Assembly (NCBI GenBank): GCA_910584195.1
Contig: CAJTYV010000054.1
Location: 1 to 11,616, forward strand
Direction: 5' to 3'
Length of the DNA stretch: 11,616 bases
Source of the DNA: an uncultured Ruminococcus sp.
GTDB lineage: Bacteria; Bacillota; Clostridia; Oscillospirales; Ruminococcaceae
The notes under the pieces were generated by a model, which worked only from the letters and a program-made list of their open reading frames with translations, did no database searches and had not been told where the DNA came from. This document shows, piece after piece, positions 1 through 4,990 of this stretch; the first letter of the stretch is position 1, and every line of letters begins with the position of its first letter. The position numbers were made by a program, and so were the translations under genes.

Positions 1-7
1 ATATTTT

Positions 8-41
8 AACCCCGATTCTGCTTCCAGTTTCGGGGTTTTTT
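8..41 (+). terminator. Intrinsic terminator for a gene upstream of the window
   Basis: An 8-bp perfect stem, AACCCCGA (8-15) paired with TCGGGGTT (30-37), has a 14-nt loop and runs into six T residues (36-41). The T-run follows the right arm, so it ends plus-strand transcription entering from the left. The A-rich left side is too weak to call it bidirectional. Confidence 0.8.
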
Positions 42-50
42 GACAGACTG

Positions 51-75
51 AAAGCCCGAATAATCGGGCTTTTTT
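51..75 (+). terminator. Second tandem intrinsic terminator
   Basis: A 9-bp perfect stem, AAAGCCCGA (51-59) with TCGGGCTTT (64-72), closes a four-base loop (ATAA) and continues into a T-run to 75. It lies ten bases after the previous hairpin and has the same orientation, so the two form a tandem stop. Nothing gene-like was seen between 76 and the IS fragment at 270 apart from the tRNA-like sequence. Confidence 0.85.
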
Positions 76-133
76 GTTGCTTGGAAGTCGAAAATTTTTA
101 GTGTAAAACCATGGCTGTTTTTTGCCCGTTTTT

Positions 134-160
134 GCGAAGGTACAGGATTTGAACCCTCGC
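134..160 (-). other. tRNA T-arm/3'-end-like sequence, candidate attachment-site remnant
   Basis: Read on the minus strand, this holds GGGTTCAAATCC, which fits the T-loop consensus (TTCAAAT, with G53 and C61 closing the loop), followed by CCTGT and ACCTTCGC. No D-arm or anticodon arm is present upstream on that strand, and T-stem pairing beyond the first three pairs is poor, so this is not a whole tRNA. Outer arms GCGAAGGT (134-141) and ACCCTCGC (153-160) pair with one wobble. Tyrosine integrases of ICEs commonly use tRNA 3' ends as attachment sites. A 3' fragment with ICE-like DNA to its right fits the distal junction of such an element. This is an inference from a short motif: no integrase and no second copy of the core are in the window. 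Confidence 0.3.
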
Positions 161-262
161 AGAGAAAAATATGGAACAAATATGAGCAGGTCAGAAAGAA
201 AAAATCAAAAAATACCTGCCTTTATACAATAGAATAATAACCGAATTTGAAAGACCGTTTTG

Positions 263-439
263 TCAGATATCCTTCGCTTTGAACGATCCGGAATTATTGA
301 AATCCCTCACCCACTTCGTTACGCTGGATTTTGATATGCCATAATCCTTTGCTATTGAATTCGCTGATTTGCCGCTTTTTGACAGCTGCACTATCTGCTT
401 TTTGAATTCCTCTGTGTAATTCTTCGTTTTTCCTGACAT
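263..439 (-). pseudogene. IS3-family transposase OrfA, C-terminally truncated
   Basis: This is the N-terminal 57 or so residues of the helix-turn-helix OrfA protein of an IS3-family element, which binds the IS ends and is normally joined to the OrfB catalytic domain by frameshifting. It starts with MSGKTKNYTEEF, as does the intact copy at 3527, and differs from it at residues 24 (Lys for Arg) and 35 (Ile for Val). It keeps the full helix-turn-helix (about residues 21-45) but not the leucine-zipper-like region. At Lys56-Asp57 the IS sequence ends, and one more codon (Ile) precedes a chance stop at 263-265. A ribosome binding site GGCGG lies just upstream of the ATG. It could make a short DNA-binding peptide that competes for IS ends, but there is no sign of selection for that; decay is the simpler reading. 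Confidence 0.8.
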
Positions 440-519
440 TTTTCTTACCGCCTTTTTCTTTTTTTATTCTATTATACCACGGCTTTATTTTTTCTGTCTA
501 ATTTATTATAGACGATTCA
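270..519 (-). mobile_element. Truncated IS3-family insertion sequence, 5' end only
   Basis: The reverse complement of this stretch matches the start of the IS at 3452, with about seven substitutions and three short indels over roughly 250 bp. The terminus at 519 reads inward as TGAATCGTC followed by AATAAATTAGACAG; IS3-family ends typically begin with TG, and IS3 itself has a similar AATAATTGGACA block. It carries the terminal repeat, an outward (leftward) promoter (TAGACA at 500-495, TATAAT at 476-471) and the first 57 codons of orfA. Similarity stops abruptly at 270. The divergence shows it is a separate copy, not an exact assembly echo of the right one. The right terminus and orfB are absent, so it cannot transpose alone. 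Confidence 0.85.
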
Positions 520-951
520 AACATTTTATCGTACATGAGCAATCAGCTTCTGGGATGTGGAAACACGGTTGCAGCCATAGATGAACTGTATTTGTTTTTA
601 ACAAATATGACTGCAATCGAATATATCCGCAACGGAATGAAGCGTGTCCGCAAAAAAGAATCGTCGTTTATTCTGGCAAGTCAGAACATCGAGGACTTCC
701 TTCTGCCCGAAATAAAGGAGTTTACCAAGCCTCTGTTCAGCATTCCGAGCCACCATTTTCTGTTCAATCCCGGCAACATCTCACCCGTGGATTTCATGGA
801 TACGCTTCAGGTTGAGCATTCGGAATACTGTCTGATTCAGTATCCTGAGCGTGGAATCTGTCTGTACCGTTGCGGCAATGAACGCTATTTACTGCAGGTT
901 ATCGCTCCATCTTACAAGGAAAAGCTCTTCGGAAAGGCGGGAGGAAGATGA
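520..951 (+). pseudogene. VirB4/TraE-type conjugation ATPase, C-terminal fragment
   Basis: This is the last ~144 residues of a VirB4-like ATPase, the motor that energises the type IV secretion channel at the cytoplasmic membrane during conjugation. The full protein usually has 600-800 residues; the N-terminal domain and Walker A are missing. Counting from the first ATG (535), the Walker B motif AAIDE has its acidic pair at Asp16-Glu17, and the RecA-type ASQN motif places Gln50 as the sensor glutamine. The tail LLQVIAPSYKEKLFG is typical of VirB4 proteins from Firmicutes ICEs. The frame is open upstream only to 502, and bases before 520 belong to the IS terminus, so the IS cut the gene. No ribosome binding site precedes 535. 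The fragment is probably not expressed and could not work as an ATPase. The 3' end is intact. Confidence 0.85.
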
Positions 952-1010
952 GAAAAACACTTGATTTACAGCTGAAAAAATGTTATAATAATCTAAAATT
1001 CATGGATTGA
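948..1010 (+). CDS. Possible 20-residue ORF overlapping the virB4 stop
   Basis: An ATG at 948 overlaps the virB4 stop codon as ATGA and has GGAGGAAG just upstream, the usual arrangement for translational coupling in a transfer operon. The frame gives MRKTLDLQLKKCYNNLKFMD and then TGA. It may be the stub of the original next transfer gene, cut when the kinase cassette entered. It may equally be chance, because the kinase promoter lies inside it. I recognise no family. Confidence 0.2.
   Translation: MRKTLDLQLKKCYNNLKFMD
961..989 (+). promoter_or_regulatory. Sigma-A promoter of the HipA-like gene
   Basis: TTGATT (961-966) and TATAAT (984-989) are 17 bases apart, with an extended -10 TG one base before the hexamer (981-982). 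Transcription would begin near 996, leaving a leader of about 27 bases that carries GTAGGTGAG (1011-1019) as ribosome binding site. The match to consensus is close. The promoter lies directly after the virB4 stop and serves the kinase gene only, since a terminator follows that gene. Confidence 0.75.
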
Positions 1011-1022
1011 GTAGGTGAGATT

Positions 1023-2222
1023 TTGAAATATATTCTTATGCACAAAAATATTTCTGTAGCAGAAATTGAGATAGATGATGCGGTGGGAGTTATCACGGAA
1101 ATCAGCGATATAATGCGAAAAGAACATCTTCCGATAGGTGTTCTTCATTCGCTCAGACACAAGGAAATTGTTGACCGTGCGGCATTGAATCACTGGTGGA
1201 GAGGACGTTCTATTCCTGCGAGCCGTATGGGAATTGCAGACGTGCTTGACTCTCTCGGACTGTATGAAACGGGCGAACTTCTGACAAAATGTTTCGGACT
1301 GAGTCTGTCGGACCACTATTGGATAAAGCCTGTTGAAAGTGTGTTGACATGGGAAAAAGTGAACTTTTTTGACAATGATTTTTCGGACGATATCGGAGAT
1401 GTGCTTCTAGGAACAAGCCGAAAAACTTCCGATTTTGATTTTCTTTCACCTGATAATACATCAGACGGAAATCTGAAAAAGCGTTGGAAGATAATAAACG
1501 GAAAACGATGTCTGCTGAAATCGGGCTCAGAACCGTTCAGACAGCAGCCTTTCAACGAGGTCATAGCTTCAAAAATAATGGAAAGACTGGGAATAAATCA
1601 CGTTCCTTATGATATTTTTTGGAATGAAAATGAGCCGTTCAGCATGTGCGAAGATTTCGTAACAAGAGATACGGAGCTTATCAGTGCATACCGAATACTT
1701 CAGATTCGTCCGAAGGAAAATCACGAAAACGAGTATCTCCATTATGCGAATATCTGCCGTGAAATCGGGGTAAAAGACATTGTTCCTGCTCTTGACGCAA
1801 TGATAGTTACTGATTATCTGATAGCAAACGAGGACAGGCATTTCAATAATTTCGGACTGCTTAGGAATGCAGATACGCTTGAATGGATAGGTGCAGCACC
1901 GATTTTTGACAGCGGAACTTCCCTGTGGTATAACGTTACGGAAAAAAATATCCTGTATGCAGATGTGAAATGCAAGCCGTTCAAGAAAACTCACGGTGAG
2001 CAGTTAAGGCTTGTTTCAGATTTGAAAAAGTTTGATTTTTCAAGGCTTGACGGCATCGAAGATGAGATAAAAGAGATAATGACAGCTGAAAATTCTGGGA
2101 ATTTCATTGATGAAAGCAGAGCAGAAGTAATAGCGGAATCTGTCAGAAAACGAATCGACCATATTCAGAATATTGCTCTTTCGGAGGATATTGCAGAGGA
2201 ATATGAAATGAAATTTGAATGA
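1023..2222 (+). CDS. HipA-like serine/threonine kinase, orphan
   Basis: This 399-residue protein has the HipA/CtkA kinase fold. Known HipA toxins phosphorylate cytoplasmic targets such as glutamyl-tRNA synthetase and cause growth arrest; the target here is unknown. Lys166 in LLKSGS is the likely ATP-binding lysine, Asn178-Glu179 follow in the PFNE motif, the catalytic loop NEDRHFNNFG (269-278) supplies Asp271 and Asn276, and FDSG (295-298) supplies the metal-binding Asp296. The first ~140 residues contain a helical region (about 40-95) that I do not recognise. No HipB-like antitoxin gene is adjacent, so the protein may be self-regulated, act as a defence effector, or have a distant partner. 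TTG at 1023 is preferred because AGGTGAG lies just upstream; the next in-frame ATG (1038) is about 20 bases from it. The gene has its own promoter and terminator inside a conjugation region. Confidence 0.8.
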   Translation: MKYILMHKNISVAEIEIDDAVGVITEISDIMRKEHLPIGVLHSLRHKEIVDRAALNHWWRGRSIPASRMGIADVLDSLGLYETGELLTKCFGLSLSDHYWIKPVESVLTWEKVNFFDNDFSDDIGDVLLGTSRKTSDFDFLSPDNTSDGNLKKRWKIINGKRCLLKSGSEPFRQQPFNEVIASKIMERLGINHVPYDIFWNENEPFSMCEDFVTRDTELISAYRILQIRPKENHENEYLHYANICREIGVKDIVPALDAMIVTDYLIANEDRHFNNFGLLRNADTLEWIGAAPIFDSGTSLWYNVTEKNILYADVKCKPFKKTHGEQLRLVSDLKKFDFSRLDGIEDEIKEIMTAENSGNFIDESRAEVIAESVRKRIDHIQNIALSEDIAEEYEMKFE

Positions 2223-2232
2223 AATAATTGTG

Positions 2233-2261
2233 AGAGTCGCAGTAAAATGCGGCTCTTTTTT
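2233..2261 (+). terminator. Intrinsic terminator after the HipA-like gene
   Basis: AGAGTCGCA (2233-2241) pairs with TGCGGCTCT (2248-2256) over nine pairs including one G-U, around a six-base loop, and leads into TTTTTT (2256-2261). It starts ten bases after the kinase stop codon and sits before the ribosome binding site of the next gene. It should separate kinase transcription from the downstream transfer gene. Confidence 0.8.
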
Positions 2262-2280
2262 ATGGAAGAAAGGTGATGAA

Positions 2281-3282
2281 ATGGCGGAAGCAATAGCCGC
2301 AGCCGCAAAGGCACTGCTGAAAAAACTTGCGGTAGATACTGCACTTGACAAGGAAAAGCGGAATAAAATTCTGCTGATAGTTGGCAGCACAGCAGTCGGA
2401 TTGCTGTTTTTATTGTTTGCACCGATAGCTGTTCTTTTGAGTATGGGACAGATTGAAAGTCCCGATATATCGGTGAATTTCGATGAAAATGATTTCATGT
2501 CAGGAATGTCTCCGGAACGTCAGGAAACGATGAATTCAATGACGGCGGACGGTCAGGCAATCGCCAACACAATGTACGCAATCGGACTTCGGGAGCAGAT
2601 TATCAAGGCACAGCTGATATATTTTTCGTACTTTGAAAGCGGTCAAATTGTTGATTTTTCGGGCTATGCGGAGATGTTCAGTAATCAAAATGATGAAGTT
2701 CTGATTTCGGATATCAACAATTTTTACGGACTCGAAATCAGTTACGAGGACTTCATGCGGAGTTATGTCATGGTGATGAACGCTACAATAAACGAATATA
2801 TGTTTGCGGATTCAGGCACGAAAAACTGTGCTGATATGGCGGCTTGGGCAAGGAACGCTTACGTTTCAGGCTGGGGATTTCAGGAAAATTGTTACGGTGA
2901 AATGGACGGAAATCTGCGGTATCGCTGTGCGGACAACGTCGGATTAATCATGGGATATCTGCGGTATATGCCGTCCGAAAAATCCTTTGATACGGACATC
3001 GACACGCTGATTTATAACGAAGTTGGCGGACTTGATACCATACCAGACATCGCAGGAATCGGACTTTTCGACGGCAGTCAATTTGGAATTTACGTTGGCA
3101 ATGGTGAAGTGATTTTTGCATCTGCTGAAAGCGGAAATGTCGTTAAATCGCCTGTTTCGGAGGGCAACTGGATAAGCTGGTGTACCTTTGAGGGCATCGA
3201 TTATCCGCATGAAGTTGTGGATAAAATCAACGAAATTCAGAATCCGACAGAGGAAAATACAGAAGAAGAAAATGAGGAGTGA
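2281..3282 (+). CDS. Membrane-anchored NlpC/P60-like conjugation protein
   Basis: This 333-residue protein resembles the cell-wall-processing proteins of Firmicutes ICE transfer modules, which open peptidoglycan for the type IV channel. A basic, alanine-rich N-terminus is followed by one transmembrane segment (about 30-54), so the rest probably lies outside the membrane. The C-terminal half looks like an NlpC/P60 (C40) domain: NCADMAAWA places Cys183 as nucleophile, and GIYVGNGEVI marks the central strand. The family's catalytic His, usually in HVGIYIG, is replaced by Gln267 (QFGIYVG), so activity is doubtful. The acidic tail is rich in Glu. ATG 2281 is chosen because AGGTGA lies five bases before it; the upstream in-frame TTG at 2215 has no such site. 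The gene follows the kinase terminator and has no evident promoter of its own. GAGGAG at its end serves the next gene. Confidence 0.7.
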   Translation: MAEAIAAAAKALLKKLAVDTALDKEKRNKILLIVGSTAVGLLFLLFAPIAVLLSMGQIESPDISVNFDENDFMSGMSPERQETMNSMTADGQAIANTMYAIGLREQIIKAQLIYFSYFESGQIVDFSGYAEMFSNQNDEVLISDINNFYGLEISYEDFMRSYVMVMNATINEYMFADSGTKNCADMAAWARNAYVSGWGFQENCYGEMDGNLRYRCADNVGLIMGYLRYMPSEKSFDTDIDTLIYNEVGGLDTIPDIAGIGLFDGSQFGIYVGNGEVIFASAESGNVVKSPVSEGNWISWCTFEGIDYPHEVVDKINEIQNPTEENTEEENEE

Positions 3283-3288
3283 TTTTTT

Positions 3289-3465
3289 ATGAGAGTACAT
3301 TTGATAAACAACGGATATGCGTTGTCAGCGGAGTTTCCGATGACGGCGTTTGAAATGCAGGATGTGCTTGACAGGCTGAAATATCCTGCCGGAAACAGCG
3401 AAGTTACGTTCAGAATCTATGAATTTAAAAATATGAATCTGCCGTCGGAGCTGAATCGTCAATAA
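3289..3465 (+). pseudogene. ArdA-like antirestriction protein, N-terminal fragment cut by IS3
   Basis: The frame starts at ATG 3289, seven bases after GAGGAG, and encodes about 54 native residues beginning MRVHLINNGYALSAEFPM. Residues such as MTAFEMQDVLDRLKY and the following beta-strand pattern resemble the start of the ArdA-like proteins often found next to conjugation genes in Firmicutes ICEs. ArdA proteins mimic DNA and block type I restriction enzymes when a conjugative element enters a new cell. The native sequence ends at 3451; the last residues (LNRQ) and the stop come from the IS terminus. Homologues are usually around 150 residues or more, so most of the protein is lost. The family call rests on a short, weakly conserved region and is tentative; the truncation is well supported. 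Confidence 0.5.
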
Positions 3466-3467
3466 AT

Positions 3468-3497
3468 TAGACAGAAAAAATAAAGCCGTGGTATAAT
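3468..3497 (+). promoter_or_regulatory. Transposase promoter inside the IS terminus
   Basis: TAGACA (3468-3473, one base from TTGACA) and TATAAT (3492-3497) are 18 bases apart, just inside the terminal repeat. AAGGTGG (3513-3519) is the ribosome binding site, seven bases before the orfA ATG. The left IS copy keeps the same promoter pointing the other way, so neither copy transcribes the cargo between them. Confidence 0.6.
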
Positions 3498-3526
3498 AAA
3501 ATAAAAAAGAAAAAGGTGGTAAAAAA

Positions 3527-3814
3527 ATGTCAGGAAAAACGAAGAATTACACAGAGGAATTCAAAAAGCAGATAGTGCAGCTGTCAAAAAGCGGCAGATC
3601 TGCGAATTCAATAGCAAAGGATTATGGCGTATCAAAATCCAGCGTAACGAAGTGGGTGAGAGATTTCAATAATTCCGGATCGTTCAAAGCGAAGGACAAC
3701 AGAACTCCTGAGGAAAATGAGCTGATTGAGCTCAGAAAACGGGTAAAGGAACTTGAAATGGAGGCTGATATTTTAAAACAGGCAGCGCTGATAATGGCAC
3801 GAAAGTCGAAATAA
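3527..3814 (+). CDS. IS3-family transposase OrfA (helix-turn-helix subunit)
   Basis: The 95-residue protein is full length for IS3-family OrfA. It recognises the IS terminal repeats and, through frameshifting, supplies the DNA-binding part of the OrfAB transposase. Residues 21-45 (from KSGRSANSIAKDYGVSK onward) form the helix-turn-helix. Residues about 62-88 carry a heptad-like pattern of Leu, Ile and Val (ENELIELRKRVKELEME) that would form the coiled coil used in multimerisation. The start is set by AAGGTGG seven bases upstream. The orfB frame opens at 3769, one base back in phase, so the overlap runs from 3769 to 3814. OrfA alone usually represses IS transcription and could still be active here, even though the downstream half of the transposase is damaged. 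Confidence 0.9.
   Translation: MSGKTKNYTEEFKKQIVQLSKSGRSANSIAKDYGVSKSSVTKWVRDFNNSGSFKAKDNRTPEENELIELRKRVKELEMEADILKQAALIMARKSK
3772..3778 (+). promoter_or_regulatory. Candidate -1 ribosomal frameshift site TTTAAAA
   Basis: The heptamer T TTA AAA fits the X XXY YYZ rule in the orfA frame. It lies just after the last stop in the orfB frame (TGA 3766-3768) and before the orfA stop at 3812. IS3-family elements normally make OrfAB by -1 slippage in this overlap. I saw no clear downstream stem-loop, and CGAAAG near 3804 is a weaker alternative, so the exact site is an inference. Confidence 0.45.
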
Positions 3815-3849
3815 TCCTTGCGAATCGGCATAAGTACAGTATCAGCGCA

Positions 3850-4842
3850 ATGTGCAGAAAACTTGGAATTCCAAGAAGTCTTGTGTATTACAAGAAGAAA
3901 GGGAGAAAGATCGACAGCGAACTTGAAAACGCAATTATTGAGATATTCAGAAAAAGCCGTAATAATTACGGCTCAAGGAAGATAAAAATTGAACTTGCCA
4001 AGAGAAACATCACTGCTTCAAAGGGTCGAATACGACGTATTATGGACAAATACGGGCTGGTATCAAATTATACGATAAAGCAGTTCAAGGTTCATAGAAC
4101 ATCGTGTAATGAGGAAAAAATCGAGAATAAGGTTGACAGAAAATTCAACGACCGGGAGTATCTTGAAGTGGTAATAAGCGATCTTACATACGTGAGAGTG
4201 CGGGATAAATGGTGTTATATCTGCATTCTGATCGATTTGTTTAACCGTGAAATTCTTGGTTATTCAGCCGGTAAAAATAAGGATGCTCACCTTGTTTACG
4301 ACGCTTTTCTGAGCAGCAGCGTGAATCTTTCAAAGGTGAAGATATTCCATACTGACAGAGGAAATGAATTTAAAAATAAGCTGATTGACGAGCTTGTCGA
4401 TGCTTTTAAAATTACAAGATCGCTGAGTCATAAGGGCTGTCCTTACGATAACGCCGTTGCCGAAGCTACATATAAAATTTTCAAAACTGAATTTGTTATG
4501 AATAAAACTTTTTATTTTCTCTGCTATTGCCCTTTGCGTCATCCCATCTCTGTAATACATTATAAAGGTCTCACGCTGCTTATCCGTCATCGCAGCCAGC
4601 ATTTCCTCACGAGTTTCACGGCGTTCGACGGCATCCTGCGGATTCTCACCCATGTGACCATCGTACCAGTTGAAGGCTCTGCGAAACGGATCAGCTACAA
4701 CTTTCTCCATCTCTCCGGCTTTATCGCCTTTATCCTGAGAGGAGAAATCCGATGTACCCGTGCGGCTGCCTGTCCGGTTCATGCTATTAGATTCGATACG
4801 GTGGTCGCCAATCAAAGTCACAGCAATAATCCACGACTGTGA
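3850..4842 (+). pseudogene. IS3-family transposase OrfB, chimeric C-terminus
   Basis: OrfB is the DDE integrase-like catalytic subunit. It lacks its own ribosome binding site and is expected as an OrfAB fusion; the frame is open from 3769. Counted from ATG 3850, Asp111 (ISDLTYV), Asp169 (HTDRGNEF) and Glu205 (DNAVAEATYKIF) give the classic D-57-D-35-E spacing, and an HTH_21-like region precedes them. IS3-family similarity ends near residue 222 (KTEFVMNKTFY). The remaining ~108 residues are read antisense through the sigma-like fragment until a chance TGA at 4842. The usual conserved C-terminal region with WYN and R..LGY motifs is absent. The catalytic triad is intact, but the protein is almost certainly non-functional. 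The longer frame is an accident of the junction, not a designed fusion. Confidence 0.8.
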
Positions 4843-4920
4843 TTCAAGGTAACCTTCTGGAAGTAAGGATACTTCTCTCAACGTGTCCTTTTCCGAATCC
4901 CTCAGCTTGTTGAAGTAGTT
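4517..4920 (-). pseudogene. Sigma-70 region 4-like regulator, truncated at both ends
   Basis: On the minus strand the frame reads NYFNKLRDSEKDTLREVS, then a polar linker (MNRTGSRTGTSDFSSQDKGD), then VADPFRRAFNWYDGHMGENP and the helix-turn-helix start KQRETFIMYYRDGMTQRAIA. The last part matches the first helix and turn of sigma-70 region 4-type proteins that Firmicutes ICEs and prophages carry as regulators. The recognition helix (after AEKI) is lost at the IS junction, so the protein cannot bind DNA in the usual way. At the other end the frame stays open past 4881 (a TTG with no convincing ribosome binding site) to about 4960, but plus-strand RHS-like sequence takes over near 4920, so the true N-terminus is missing too. 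The exact family is not certain; sigma-like is the best fit. Confidence 0.6.
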
Positions 4921-4990
4921 AAAAGCACATTTGAATTTCGTACACAGATAACTACATTTGCAAAATACAAAGTAACATTACCTTATGACT
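4921..4990 (+). pseudogene. Out-of-frame 5' remnant of the RHS gene
   Basis: In the frame one base before the main RHS frame, 4921-4989 reads KSTFEFRTQITTFAKYKVTLPYD and then meets TGA at 4990-4992. Removing four bases (for instance CTGA at 4989-4992) would read straight through as LPYDLNADGGSG, a natural entry into the first fibronectin-III domain. The local sequence TGACTGATCTGA is a slippage-prone near-repeat. I infer that this is coding DNA from just before the first domain, cut off by the frameshift and broken on its left by the junction with the sigma-like fragment. The stretch is short, so this rests on reading alone. Confidence 0.45.

Larger units (their letters stand above)
3452..4516 (+). 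mobile_element. IS3-family insertion sequence, 3' end missing
   Basis: The element begins at 3452 with TGAATCGTC and AATAAATTAGACAG, the same terminus that closes the left fragment at 519, in the opposite direction. It carries orfA, a frameshift region and orfB up to just beyond the DDE glutamate. About 70-80 codons of orfB and the right terminal repeat are missing. The join to foreign DNA is near 4512-4520, where the minus-strand frame of the next fragment begins. Without a right end it cannot move itself. No target-site duplication can be tested, because only one end of each copy is present. Confidence 0.85.

Noticed and set aside
1..270. End of an integrase gene next to the tRNA-like sequence
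   Set aside because: No open frame with tyrosine-recombinase motifs was found on either strand in this stretch.
2215..2280. TTG 2215 as start of the NlpC/P60-like protein
   Set aside because: It overlaps the kinase stop and the terminator hairpin, while ATG 2281 has AGGTGA at ideal spacing and begins a typical N-terminus.
993..2498. Several minus-strand open frames opposite the kinase and the NlpC/P60-like gene
   Set aside because: They overlap well-supported plus-strand genes, have no ribosome binding sites or recognisable motifs, and have unlikely composition for real proteins.
4330..4516. Continuation of the minus-strand sigma-like frame into IS DNA
   Set aside because: From 4516 leftward the frame is antisense to the conserved DDE region of orfB; residues after AEKI no longer resemble region 4.
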